Source: Chryseobacterium sp. OV279 (GTDB taxonomy: Bacteria; Bacteroidota; Bacteroidia; Flavobacteriales; Weeksellaceae). Taken from it: DNA of 64,000 bases. Under the pieces are notes generated by a model that saw only the letters and a list, made by a program, of their open reading frames with translations, searched no databases and had not been told where the DNA came from. Shown here one piece after another: positions 9,291 through 17,867 of the stretch (the stretch's first letter is position 1; every line of letters starts with the position of its first letter). The stretch covers positions 372,001 through 436,000 of the forward strand of contig NZ_FQUD01000003.1 of assembly GCF_900128945.1 (NCBI RefSeq), given 5' to 3'. A program made the translations under genes and the position numbers.

Positions 9291-9733
9291 TGCATTATTT
9301 ATCCCTTTTTAAAAGATTTTAGAAAGGGATATTTTTTTGCATCTATAATTGGGAATGTTCAGGATTACGTGCAAAATCTGTGGAACTGACCATGTCTTTT
9401 TAACGCAAAGAAAATTATTATACTGTTTTATAAAGGGAAGTAAATTGGGAATCAATGGAATTGATTCTGATGAAGGCAGTGGATGTATAATGATTTAAAA
9501 ATTTCACGCAGATTAATCAGATGACGCAGATTTTTACTTTTTTAATCTGCTCTATCTATATGATCTGCGAGAGTACATAATTTTTGTATAGTTCAAAACT
9601 TTTGCGCCTAATCCAATTTTTTGATAAGAAGATTTTGCCTTAATAATGCATACTTTAGCATTGCAAAGGATAAGTCAATCGAGATTAATTGGACTAAGCG
9701 AACGTATTAAAGTGGATAAAGAATAGGGGGTAA
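9291..9733. other. Intergenic stretch with ATCTGCG-type repeats
   Basis: About 440 bp between the RRM terminator and the DUF4153 terminator. No coding region is supported. It holds degenerate CGCAGATTAATCAGATGACGCAG / GATCTGCGAGAG phrases at about 9505-9575. Similar phrases recur elsewhere in the window (for example near 58876 and 45799), so this is probably dispersed intergenic repeat sequence. Confidence 0.5.
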
Positions 9734-9769
9734 AACAAAAAAGCCGCTCCACAGTTGTGAAACGGCTTT
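9734..9769 (-). terminator. Terminator of the PAP2-BlaI-DUF4153 operon
   Basis: The inverted pair AAAGCCG (9740-9746) and CGGCTTT (9763-9769) reads on the minus strand as a hairpin followed by a T-rich tract. It lies just after the DUF4153 stop codon. Confidence 0.85.
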
Positions 9770-9775
9770 GTATAT

Positions 9776-11566
9776 TTATTTCTCCCTGATGAGCATGACT
9801 GCATCCTCATAGTAGATATTGTATTGCTTATTGTAAGAGGCTTTGTCTCTTGAAATACTTGGAAAAATGATTTTGATGTGGTATTTACCCAGGTCACTTT
9901 CCATCGCAATTTCCTTCAGGCTTACAGTTTCTGTGTTGCCTGTATTGTCTTCAAACAGCTTATTCATGGCTGAGCTGAAGTCTACGGCTTCTTTCGAATT
10001 CAGACTTACTTTAATTGACCTCGCGTTATTCACCTCGGTCTGATTATCAATCTGAAATGTATCGCCATTGATGGTTCTGGATTCCTGATTAAAACTGTTG
10101 AAATTAATCAGATACTGATATCCCTGAATAAGGGTAACCTTTGTTTCGGATTCTAAAACAAGTCTTTCAAATTTTGAAACGTCTGAAATTTTATCTACGT
10201 GGGTAAAAGCATTTCTAATACTGTTATTGATTCCCCATGAAGTAGGGCTATCAAAATCACGGACTAAAAGTTCTTTTGATTTAGGATCGAGAAGGGTTAA
10301 AAGAAAATCTTTCTGTTTCCTTTCTGCCAGGAAGCCAAACTTATCGGCAATTTCGTCAACCAGCATATCGGAAACTTTCTTCTCAAAATTGATCTTGTTG
10401 TTGATTAAAAGCTTATTGTTTTCCAGCAACGCTACCAGCTCATTTTTCTGGCTTCTTTTTGCAACGCTGAATGCATTCAAATATGGAAAAATTAAAGAAA
10501 AGGCTCCAAATGCAAACAGGCTTATCGGAATAAATTTGATACTTGCTGTTTTATTCAATACAAAATAAGCAACAACGCTCAACAGCCACAATGCCAGTAA
10601 CAGTACGAAGTATCTGGGCTCTGTATACCCATACTCTAAGATTCTTGTAAATATCGCCGTAAATAATAGGACTATCAGTGGAATGATGGTGTAGTAAAAC
10701 AGCTTTGAAAAAACTTTCACCCATGATTTTGCCTTTTCTTCTTTAAGTGGATAAACCAGCAGTAACGCAAGAATTCCCACAATGCTGTAAGCCAATACCA
10801 GATAAGAAACCCAGCCTCTTGGAAGTTCCCAGTTGATGATTATTTTAAATGAATAGATATAAAGAATAATCAGATAAATGAAAAGCAGTGGAATCAGAAC
10901 GAATTGGGTGAAAAATTTTAAGATGACAGGATAAGTCCCGTCTTTTTCAAGATAATCCAGGCCGGTTTCATTAAACAGAAGGAAAATAAAACAGCTTCCG
11001 AAAATAGCTAAAACGTAAAACGTATCTATATAAAGGTTATCATTGAAATTAAAATCGAATAATTTATCTACCGCCAGAATCGCCAGCTCAACACCTCCGG
11101 TAAGAACCCCGGTGAATACGGCTGTAAGAAAAATATTCACGAAAAGATTCTTGTTGTATTGCCAGAAATTGAGTTCTTTATCCTTTTCTAAAAATGCAGC
11201 AAAAGAAACCAGTAAATGAGACAGCAGAAATGTAATCGCAATGATGAAGCCATGAACCTCATTAAAATCTTTTTCTCTTTCGGGCAGAATGAAAAAAAAT
11301 CCTATCAGGAAAACGGTTCCCAATCCTTCTAATAATAATCTTTTCCCAATTCTTTGCGAAAGGATTTTTAAAGCAAACATCAAAGAAATTCCAAGACAGC
11401 AGCAGGCAATGAATTTTGAATGCGTAAAGAAAAACTCTTTGTCATATCTATTGTTCACGACCAAAATAGCCCCGATAGAAGAGAGTAGGGCCATTACTAA
11501 TACCATTGGATAGCGTAAGATGACATCCTGTGCTTTTCCGGTTATTTCCTGGAATTTCGTTTTCAT
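9776..11566 (-). CDS. DUF4153 domain-containing membrane protein
   Basis: 596 aa. The N-terminal two thirds are a series of about ten hydrophobic helices, starting with PMVLVMALLSSIGAILVV. The C-terminal third is hydrophilic and ends with IYYEDAVMLIREK. This architecture and the VELAILAVDKLFDF segment match DUF4153, a Bacteroidota and Firmicutes inner-membrane family of unknown function. It is the last gene of a probable operon: PAP2, then BlaI 9 bp later, then this gene 23 bp after BlaI. The BlaI-type repressor may therefore regulate its own operon, including this protein. Confidence 0.85.
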   Translation of the reverse strand: MKTKFQEITGKAQDVILRYPMVLVMALLSSIGAILVVNNRYDKEFFFTHSKFIACCCLGISLMFALKILSQRIGKRLLLEGLGTVFLIGFFFILPEREKDFNEVHGFIIAITFLLSHLLVSFAAFLEKDKELNFWQYNKNLFVNIFLTAVFTGVLTGGVELAILAVDKLFDFNFNDNLYIDTFYVLAIFGSCFIFLLFNETGLDYLEKDGTYPVILKFFTQFVLIPLLFIYLIILYIYSFKIIINWELPRGWVSYLVLAYSIVGILALLLVYPLKEEKAKSWVKVFSKLFYYTIIPLIVLLFTAIFTRILEYGYTEPRYFVLLLALWLLSVVAYFVLNKTASIKFIPISLFAFGAFSLIFPYLNAFSVAKRSQKNELVALLENNKLLINNKINFEKKVSDMLVDEIADKFGFLAERKQKDFLLTLLDPKSKELLVRDFDSPTSWGINNSIRNAFTHVDKISDVSKFERLVLESETKVTLIQGYQYLINFNSFNQESRTINGDTFQIDNQTEVNNARSIKVSLNSKEAVDFSSAMNKLFEDNTGNTETVSLKEIAMESDLGKYHIKIIFPSISRDKASYNKQYNIYYEDAVMLIREK

Positions 11567-11589
11567 GATTTGGGTGTTATTTGACTAAA

Positions 11590-12084
11590 CTAGTCTTTTT
11601 TCTTTTTTTTCTTCTTGTCTTTATCTTTAGTATCCTTTTCTTTTGCTTTTACCTTTTTCACTTTTTTAGGATTCAGTATTTCTTCTGCATACTCAAATTT
11701 AGGTTCTTCGATTTTTGCAGGAACGATTTCGATTTTAAGGTCGAAATAATTCTTCAGATCATCCTGGGATATTAATTTTTCGTTAAATAAAAACTCCAGA
11801 ATCTCCTTTCCTGAATCGTTGAAAAAATTATGGGAAAGCTCTTTTAATAAAAATTTTCGGTATTCCTCAGATGGAACAACTACCGTATATTTAAAGATCC
11901 TTCCTTCTTTTTGGGTCGTGATATAGCCTTTCTCTACCAGTATTTTAAGGTAGGTGGATACGGTATTCTGATGCGGCTTCGGTTCAGGATGCTGCTCCAT
12001 GATGTCTTTAAGATAAAAAGATTCAAGCTTCCAAAACAGCTTCATAAAATTCTCCTCAGCAGCGGTAAGATGATTTATTTTCAT
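11590..12084 (-). CDS. BlaI/MecI/CopY family repressor with lysine-rich tail
   Basis: 164 aa. Residues 1-115 are a winged helix of the BlaI/MecI class (MKINHLTAAEENFMKLFWKL, NTVSTYLKILVEKGYITTQK) with the C-terminal dimerisation segment. The last 25 residues are almost entirely Lys/Asp/Glu (KAKEKDTKDKDKKKKKKKD), longer and more basic than usual and encoded by an A-rich stretch. BlaI repressors normally pair with a BlaR1-type M56 sensor protease and control beta-lactam or stress genes; no M56 gene is visible nearby. It sits between the PAP2 and DUF4153 genes. Confidence 0.88.
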   Translation of the reverse strand: MKINHLTAAEENFMKLFWKLESFYLKDIMEQHPEPKPHQNTVSTYLKILVEKGYITTQKEGRIFKYTVVVPSEEYRKFLLKELSHNFFNDSGKEILEFLFNEKLISQDDLKNYFDLKIEIVPAKIEEPKFEYAEEILNPKKVKKVKAKEKDTKDKDKKKKKKKD

Positions 12085-12093
12085 AGAATGTTC

Positions 12094-12702
12094 TTAATGT
12101 TGAAATTGTATATTGCAATAAAGATAAATAAAAGATACCACAAATGCTATTCCGGCACCCATAAATACTTCCTTTACCGTATGTCTTTTTAAAATTATCC
12201 TTGTCAGTCCCACTAAAGCAGCGATTCCTAGCCATACCAGTCCTGCTTTCCAGTTTAAGGTGAAAAATAGGGCGGCTACAAATACATTAAAAGCAGTATG
12301 CATCGAACTTTTGATATAAAAATTACTGATCTGCATGGTGAAAATCAGGATCAGGATAAACAACATGACAAGATCGATATATCCGTTTCTGAAATAATTG
12401 AAAATCAGATAAGCTACAACACATGCAGCAATGAAGATATACAGCGTTTTCCTTTGTACGCGGTCTGAAACATCCATATTGGTATACCTTCCGGTCTTTA
12501 CATTCCATACCAACCAGATAACCACCGGAGCAATGATCATTAATAATATAGGCGCAAAATAAAGAATAGAGTCCTTTAAGGAGTATTCTCTTACACTCAT
12601 ATAAATAAAGAAAATAAATAAAGAAACGAGCGGATTGAAAAAATCTGAGATGACTTTTGAAATTTTATGTACCAGTGAAGGCTGTTTTTCGTCCATGTTC
12701 AA
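12094..12702 (-). CDS. PAP2-family membrane phosphatase
   Basis: 202 aa with five to six hydrophobic segments. Phosphatase motif 2 appears as SSMHTA (usual form PSGH) and motif 3 as TRIILKRHTVKEV (usual SRxxxxxHxxxD, here with Lys-Glu in place of the final Asp region). These fit a divergent lipid phosphate phosphatase acting on isoprenyl or phospholipid phosphates at the periplasmic face. The start could also be the ATG two codons later (MDEKQPS). It is the first gene of the operon with BlaI and DUF4153. Confidence 0.8.
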   Translation of the reverse strand: MNMDEKQPSLVHKISKVISDFFNPLVSLFIFFIYMSVREYSLKDSILYFAPILLMIIAPVVIWLVWNVKTGRYTNMDVSDRVQRKTLYIFIAACVVAYLIFNYFRNGYIDLVMLFILILIFTMQISNFYIKSSMHTAFNVFVAALFFTLNWKAGLVWLGIAALVGLTRIILKRHTVKEVFMGAGIAFVVSFIYLYCNIQFQH

Positions 12703-12776
12703 GTTTAAAATTCAAATATAACACTATAAGCAAAAAAACAATTAGTATGTATACGATAAAAACAAAGTTTTTTTTA

Positions 12777-12784
12777 TAATTTTG
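12777..12784 (+). promoter_or_regulatory. Candidate -7 box for pdhA
   Basis: TAATTTTG matches TAnnTTTG, 36 bp upstream of the pdhA ATG. A -33 TTG is not evident. Confidence 0.5.
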
Positions 12785-12820
12785 CTCAAATATTCATCAT
12801 AAAAAAGCAAGAGCTAGCAC

Positions 12821-13822
12821 ATGAAAGAATTTTCTAAAGAGGTATACCTGAAGTGGTATGAAGATATGACAATGTGGAGAAGGTTTGAAGACAAATGCCG
12901 TTCTCTTTATCTAAAACAAAAGATCAGAGGTTTTTTACATTTGTATAACGGTCAGGAGGCTATCCCTGCCGGCTTCACGCATGCAATGGATTTAACGAAG
13001 GACAGTATGATTACTGCTTACAGATGCCACATCCATCCAATGGCGATGGGAGTAGATCCTAAGAGAATCATGGCAGAACTTTGCGGTAAAGCTACCGGAA
13101 CATCTGGAGGGATGGGTGGTTCTATGCACATTTTCAGCAAAGAACACCGTTTCTATGGTGGACACGGTATTGTAGGAGGACAGATTCCTTTGGGAGCTGG
13201 AATTGCTTTTGCAGATAAGTATTATGACAGAAAAGCTGTAAACATCTGTTTCTTCGGAGACGGAGCAGCAAGACAGGGATCGCTTCATGAAACATTCAAT
13301 ATGGCGATGAACTGGAAACTTCCTGTAGTATTTGTGGTTGAAAACAACCAGTATGCCATGGGAACTTCTGTGAAAAGAACTGCCAACCACGAAGATATCT
13401 ATAAATTAGGTCTTGGATATGAAATGCCTTGCCTTGCCGTAGATGCAATGGATCCTGAAAAAGTAGCTGAAGCAGCTTACGAAGCAATTGAAAGAGCAAG
13501 AAGAGGAGACGGGCCTACTTTTATTGAAGCCAGAACATACCGTTACAGAGGGCACTCTATGTCTGATGCTGAACCTTACAGAAGCAAGGAAGAAGTAGCC
13601 ATTCATAAGAATGATGATCCTATGGAACTGGTAAAACATAGAATTCTGGAAAACGGATGGGCTACAGAAGCTGAATTGGAAGCTGTAGACAACAAGTCAA
13701 GAGATTTTGTGGATGAGTGTATCGAATTCATGGAAAACTCTCCGTATCCGGATGCAGATAAAATCTATGAATATGTTTATGCTCAGGAAAACTATCCATT
13801 CTTAGACAAATTAGAAAACTAA
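12821..13822 (+). CDS. pdhA: Pyruvate dehydrogenase E1 component, alpha subunit
   Basis: 333 aa, standard length for a heterotetrameric E1 alpha. It catalyses ThDP-dependent decarboxylation of pyruvate and reductive acetylation of the E2 lipoyl group, feeding acetyl-CoA to the TCA cycle. Seen: the N-terminal FLHLYNGQEAIPAGF, phosphorylation-loop-like YRCHIHPMAMG, GGMGGSMH, the ThDP/Mg motif starting GDGAARQG (about residue 147) and ending ENNQYAMGT, then YRYRGHSMSDA. The E1 beta gene is not in the window; the E2 gene follows 97 bp downstream, a common Flavobacteriia arrangement. Confidence 0.96.
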   Translation: MKEFSKEVYLKWYEDMTMWRRFEDKCRSLYLKQKIRGFLHLYNGQEAIPAGFTHAMDLTKDSMITAYRCHIHPMAMGVDPKRIMAELCGKATGTSGGMGGSMHIFSKEHRFYGGHGIVGGQIPLGAGIAFADKYYDRKAVNICFFGDGAARQGSLHETFNMAMNWKLPVVFVVENNQYAMGTSVKRTANHEDIYKLGLGYEMPCLAVDAMDPEKVAEAAYEAIERARRGDGPTFIEARTYRYRGHSMSDAEPYRSKEEVAIHKNDDPMELVKHRILENGWATEAELEAVDNKSRDFVDECIEFMENSPYPDADKIYEYVYAQENYPFLDKLEN

Positions 13823-13847
13823 AAAATAATTTGCTGATTTGATGATA

Positions 13848-13893
13848 GATGATGTGCCCATACCATGTTCACTGTTCTTATCATCACATCATC
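13848..13893 (+). other. Inverted repeat in the pdhA-pdhC spacer
   Basis: GATGATGTG (13848-13856) and CACATCATC (13885-13893) can form a 9-bp stem with a 28-nt loop in the intercistronic RNA. There is no T-tract, so it is not a typical terminator. Confidence 0.4.
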
Positions 13894-13919
13894 ATATTAA
13901 CAAATTAACACAATAAATT

Positions 13920-15536
13920 ATGGCAGAAGTAATTACGATGCCCCGCCTTTCCGACACTATGACGGAAGGTAAAGTGGCGAAATGGCATAAAAAAGTAGGA
14001 GATCAGGTAAAAGAAGGAGATATTTTAGCCGAAATTGAAACAGATAAAGCTGTTCAGGATTTCGAATCTGAAATAAACGGAACTCTTTTATACGTAGGTG
14101 TAGAAGAAGGCGCTGCTGCTGCTGTAGACTCTGTTTTAGCGATTATAGGAAATGAAGGGGAAGATATTTCAGGATTAACCGGTGGAGCTGCTGCTCCTGC
14201 TGCAGTTGGTTCTGAAGAGAAAAAATCTGAAGAAGAATCCAAAACAGAAAATAATGCTACCAGCGTTGAGCAGACTACTGCTGAAGTTCCTGCCGGTGTA
14301 GAAATTATTACCATGCCAAGACTTTCTGATACAATGACAGAAGGTAAAGTAGCAAAATGGCACAAAAACGTAGGCGATACAGTAAAAGAAGGAGATCTTC
14401 TTGCTGAGATCGAAACAGATAAAGCCGTTCAGGATTTTGAATCTGAATTCAACGGTGTATTATTGAAGCAAGGTGTAGAAGAAGGGGGTGCGGCTCCAGT
14501 AGATTCAGTTTTAGCGATTATTGGTCCTGAAGGAACAGATATTTCTGCGGTAGGTGCTCCAAAAGCAGCTGCTCAAACCTCTGAAAAACCTGCTGAACAA
14601 AAACCTGAAGCTAAGACAGAAGAAAAGGCGGCTGCGGCTGTAAGTTCTTCCTCTTCTGACAGAGTAGCGATTTCTCCGTTGGCTAAGAAAATGGCTCAGG
14701 ACAAAGGTGTTGATATCAACAGCGTGAATGGTTCAGGAGAAAACGGAAGAATTGTTAAAAAAGATATTGAAAATTATCAGCCATCTGCTCAGGCACAGGC
14801 TCAGCCTTCAGTTTCTGCTCCGGCAGCAGCTCAGGTTGCATTGAGCTTCGTACAGGGTGAAGATACAGAGACTCCTAATTCTCAGGTAAGAAATATTATT
14901 GCAAAACGTCTTGCTGAAAGTAAATTCTCTGCTCCACACTACTATCTGATGGTAGAGATCAATATGGATAAAGCGATTGAGGCCAGAAAAGAAATCAACT
15001 CTTTACCGGATACTAAAATTTCTTTCAACGATATGATCATCAAGGCGACTGCTGTTGCTTTAAGAAAACACCCTCAGGTGAATTCAAGCTGGGCGGCAGA
15101 CAAGATCATCCACAGAGGAAATATCAACGTGGGTGTAGCAGTGGCTATTCCTGACGGATTAGTGGTTCCTGTACTTAAAAATACAGATCAGATGAACTAT
15201 ACTCAGATTTCTGCAGCGGTGAAAGATATGGCTTCAAGAGCGAAAAGCAAAGGTCTTAAAGCTAATGAAATGGAAGGTTCTACATTCTCGATTTCAAATC
15301 TGGGGATGTTTGGAATCGAAACATTTACAAGTATCATCAACCAGCCGAATTCTGCGATCCTTTCAGTAGGTGCGATCATTGAAAAACCGATTGTTAAAGA
15401 CGGACAGATCGTAGTAGGAAATATCATGAAGCTTTCATTGGCATGTGACCACAGAGTGGTGGACGGTGCTACGGGAGCTCAGTTCTTGCAGACTTTAAAA
15501 ACATATCTGGAAAGTCCTTTAACTTTGTTACTGTAA
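13920..15536 (+). CDS. pdhC: Pyruvate dehydrogenase E2, dihydrolipoamide acetyltransferase
   Basis: 538 aa. Two lipoyl domains (about 2-77 and 129-205), each with the lipoylation motif ETDKAVQDFES (lysines near 43 and 167), joined by Ala/Glu/Pro-rich linkers. Then a peripheral-subunit-binding domain (about 250-290, AISPLAKKMAQDKGVDINSV). Last comes the acetyltransferase core with catalytic DHRVVDG near residue 511. It moves the acetyl group from lipoate to CoA and forms the core of the complex. It lies downstream of pdhA on the same strand and ends in a strong terminator, so the pair is probably one operon. Confidence 0.96.
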   Translation: MAEVITMPRLSDTMTEGKVAKWHKKVGDQVKEGDILAEIETDKAVQDFESEINGTLLYVGVEEGAAAAVDSVLAIIGNEGEDISGLTGGAAAPAAVGSEEKKSEEESKTENNATSVEQTTAEVPAGVEIITMPRLSDTMTEGKVAKWHKNVGDTVKEGDLLAEIETDKAVQDFESEFNGVLLKQGVEEGGAAPVDSVLAIIGPEGTDISAVGAPKAAAQTSEKPAEQKPEAKTEEKAAAAVSSSSSDRVAISPLAKKMAQDKGVDINSVNGSGENGRIVKKDIENYQPSAQAQAQPSVSAPAAAQVALSFVQGEDTETPNSQVRNIIAKRLAESKFSAPHYYLMVEINMDKAIEARKEINSLPDTKISFNDMIIKATAVALRKHPQVNSSWAADKIIHRGNINVGVAVAIPDGLVVPVLKNTDQMNYTQISAAVKDMASRAKSKGLKANEMEGSTFSISNLGMFGIETFTSIINQPNSAILSVGAIIEKPIVKDGQIVVGNIMKLSLACDHRVVDGATGAQFLQTLKTYLESPLTLLL

Positions 15537-15560
15537 CATTCTCAGATTGTAAAATATTAA

Positions 15561-15590
15561 AACCTCTCGCTTCGAGAGGTTTTTTGTTTT
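15561..15590 (+). terminator. Terminator of the pdhA-pdhC operon
   Basis: Nine-base perfect stem AACCTCTCG/CGAGAGGTT with a 3-nt loop, followed by TTTTTGTTTT. Confidence 0.92.
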
Positions 15591-15593
15591 AAT

Positions 15594-15617
15594 ACGGGTT
15601 CATTTAACCCGTTTTTC
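15594..15617 (+). terminator. Second hairpin after pdhC
   Basis: ACGGGTT/AACCCGT, 7-bp stem followed by TTTT, only 13 bp after the first terminator; a backup terminator or a copy of a GGGTT-type intergenic element. Confidence 0.6.
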
Positions 15618-15822
15618 TGTAAAACTAATTTTATTTCAAAATCTCATTTTACTATTTGATTTTTTTGTTATTCAAATAATGATAAGTTTTTATTTCTTAG
15701 TTGTAATAATATTCAAAAATATATAAAGTTTCTGCTTTTCAAAATATCTTTTTATGTAATCTTTTTCTTTAAAAAAGTTGTGGAGATTTGAGTTTTATGG
15801 CTGAACTTTAAAATCAAATTAG

Positions 15823-15830
15823 TACTTTTG
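15823..15830 (+). promoter_or_regulatory. -7 box immediately before lolD
   Basis: TACTTTTG matches TAnnTTTG and ends only 4 bp before the lolD ATG. With the usual spacing the transcript would start at or next to the start codon, that is, be leaderless or nearly so. Confidence 0.5.
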
Positions 15831-15834
15831 GGTT

Positions 15835-16503
15835 ATGATTAAAGCGAGTAATATCCATAAGTCTTATGGGAATTTAGAAGTATTGAAGGGAGTGGATATC
15901 CATATCAAAATGGGTGAAGTTGTTTCTATTGTAGGCGAATCCGGAGCGGGAAAGTCTACATTGCTTCAGATCCTCGGAACTTTAGATCTTCCAAGCAATT
16001 CCAATAAGTATAATACGGAGATAAGTATTGCGGGAGAATCTTTTATCAATATGAATGATAAACAGCTTTCAAAATTCAGGAATCAGAATATTGGTTTTGT
16101 ATTTCAGTTTCATCAGCTACTTCCGGAATTTACAGCTTTAGAAAATGTGTTGCTCCCTACGAAAATAGGAGGGGCTAACGAAAAAGAGGCTTTAGATAAA
16201 GCATATGCTTTATTTGAAGACCTTAAGATAGAACAGAGACTGAATCATAAGCCTAATCAACTATCAGGAGGAGAAGCACAAAGGGTTGCTGTAGCAAGAG
16301 CTTTGATCAATTCTCCGAAAATTATTTTTGCAGATGAGCCTACAGGAAACCTGGATTCTAAGAATGCCGATGATCTTCACCGGTTATTTTTTGATTTGAG
16401 AGATAAATATAATCAAACCTTTGTGATTGTGACTCACAACCCTAATCTTGCAGAAATTACAGACCGAAAGCTGGTTATGAAAGATGGTATGATCGTCGAA
16501 TAA
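15835..16503 (+). CDS. lolD: Lipoprotein-releasing ABC transporter ATP-binding protein
   Basis: 222 aa, a single ABC ATPase of the LolD/MacB type. Walker A is GESGAGKST (residues 34-42), the signature is LSGGEAQR, and Walker B is [13 protein letters not shown]. The segment [18 protein letters not shown] is characteristic of LolD, which with LolC/E extracts lipoproteins from the inner membrane for transfer to LolA. The permease is not in this window. An L,D-transpeptidase-like gene follows after 16 bp, so the two are probably cotranscribed. MacB-type ATPases are similar, so the symbol rests on motif resemblance. Confidence 0.88.
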   Translation: MIKASNIHKSYGNLEVLKGVDIHIKMGEVVSIVGESGAGKSTLLQILGTLDLPSNSNKYNTEISIAGESFINMNDKQLSKFRNQNIGFVFQFHQLLPEFTALENVLLPTKIGGANEKEALDKAYALFEDLKIEQRLNHKPNQLSGGEAQRVAVARALINSPKIIFADEPTGNLDSKNADDLHRLFFDLRDKYNQTFVIVTHNPNLAEITDRKLVMKDGMIVE

Positions 16504-16519
16504 AAATCCTTTAACCCTG

Positions 16520-17098
16520 ATGAAAAAGTTTATTTTCCTGTTTCTTTTTATTATTTCCTGCATTAAAGCAGAGTCTCAGGAAAATAATGTATCCGAGGTC
16601 CTTCCGGCAGCAAAGGTTGTGGAGATTAAAAACTTCGTAAAGGGGAAAGATTATAATCAGGATCTGGCTATATTTATTAACTTTAAAACCTATTCAGGAA
16701 AATATAGATACTTTGTTTACGATCTTAAAAATGATAAAATACTTCAAAAAGCTATCGTTTCTCATGGTTCAGGATCTGTAATTAGGAATTCAGAAGCTCT
16801 TAAATTCAGCAATACGGAAGGTTCTTACCAGTCTTCACTCGGGAAATATGCAATATTAGGGAGCTATAGCGGTAAATTTGGAAAAGCGTATCGGCTAAAT
16901 GGCCTTGATTCTACTAATAGCAATGCCATGCAGCGGGCGATAGTACTGCATTCTTTAGGATGTGTTCCGGATCAGGAAGGTCAAAGTCCAGCCTGTTTAA
17001 GTTTAGGGTGCCCAATGCTTTCTTTGAAGGCGTTGACCCAGAGTGCAAAATATCTTGACGAATCTAAAAAACCTGTAATTTTATATGCATTTTATTAA
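16520..17098 (+). CDS. Exported murein L,D-transpeptidase catalytic-domain protein (YkuD_2-like)
   Basis: 192 aa with an N-terminal signal peptide (MKKFIFLFLFIISCIKAESQ). The C-terminal half carries the catalytic L,D-transpeptidase motif HSLGC...LSLGCPML, where the second Cys of the S-x-G-C-P type is the nucleophile and the His is near 150. This is the YkuD_2 family, common in Bacteroidota, expected to act on periplasmic peptidoglycan cross-links. The gene sits 16 bp downstream of lolD. Its exact activity (cross-linking, trimming or lipoprotein attachment) is not known from sequence. Confidence 0.88.
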   Translation: MKKFIFLFLFIISCIKAESQENNVSEVLPAAKVVEIKNFVKGKDYNQDLAIFINFKTYSGKYRYFVYDLKNDKILQKAIVSHGSGSVIRNSEALKFSNTEGSYQSSLGKYAILGSYSGKFGKAYRLNGLDSTNSNAMQRAIVLHSLGCVPDQEGQSPACLSLGCPMLSLKALTQSAKYLDESKKPVILYAFY

Positions 17099-17153
17099 AT
17101 TCATTCATATCATTTAAAGTTTATAATCAGTAATTTATAAACACGACCCTAGC

Positions 17154-17182
17154 CTCTAATTTCTAATCTCTAACTTCTAATT
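17154..17182. repeat. Short degenerate TCTAA repeat before radC
   Basis: Four imperfect copies of a CTCTAATTT/TTCTAAT-like unit just upstream of the radC start codon; non-coding. Confidence 0.5.
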
Positions 17183-17189
17183 AAAAAAA

Positions 17190-17867
17190 ATGACTATAAA
17201 ATTCCTTGCTGAAGACGACAGACCCAGAGAGAAGTTTTTGCTGAAAGGTAAGAATTCACTTTCTGATTCCGAACTTCTGGCTATTATCATGGGAAGCGGA
17301 AGCAGAGATGAGAGTGCGCTGGAACTGGCAAGAAAGATTCTTGCATCTGTCAATAACAACTGGCATCAGCTAAGTCTCCTTTCCAGCAAGGATCTGATGA
17401 AATTTAAAGGAGTAGGTGAGGTAAAGGCCATTTCTATCATTGCAGCATTAGAAATTGGAAAAAGAAGATCTGTTCAGGAAATCCCATACAGGCCTATCAT
17501 TTCAAACAGCAGTGATGCTTATCTGATTCTTAAAAATCATCTAACAGATTTAAGAACTGAAGAATTTTGGGCTGTATTTCTAAATCAGAGCAATAAAGTA
17601 GTTCATATCTCAAAATTGACACAGGGAGGAATAAGCCAGTCGATTGTAGATGTAAGAATTTTATTTAAAACGGCTTTGGATCATTTCTCAACAGGGATTA
17701 TTATTGCCCACAATCATCCGTCGGGAAGTTTAAAACCAAGCACAGAAGATCTCAGCATAACGCAAAAAATAAAAGAAGCCGGAAATACTTTAAGCATTCA
17801 GCTTTTAGACCATATTATTATTACACAGGATACCTACTGTAGTTTCTCAGATGAAGGATTATTATGA
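17190..17867 (+). CDS. radC: RadC family JAB-domain protein
   Basis: 225 aa, the usual RadC/YeeS length. An N-terminal helix-hairpin-helix region (KFKGVGEVKAISIIAALEIGKR) precedes the JAMM/MPN+ domain, whose metal motif is HNHPSGSLKPSTEDL near residues 172-187. The historical DNA-repair role is doubted in the literature; it is probably a metal-dependent nuclease or peptidase of unclear role. The stop codon overlaps the next gene's ATG (ATGA), implying translational coupling. Confidence 0.93.
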   Translation: MTIKFLAEDDRPREKFLLKGKNSLSDSELLAIIMGSGSRDESALELARKILASVNNNWHQLSLLSSKDLMKFKGVGEVKAISIIAALEIGKRRSVQEIPYRPIISNSSDAYLILKNHLTDLRTEEFWAVFLNQSNKVVHISKLTQGGISQSIVDVRILFKTALDHFSTGIIIAHNHPSGSLKPSTEDLSITQKIKEAGNTLSIQLLDHIIITQDTYCSFSDEGLL

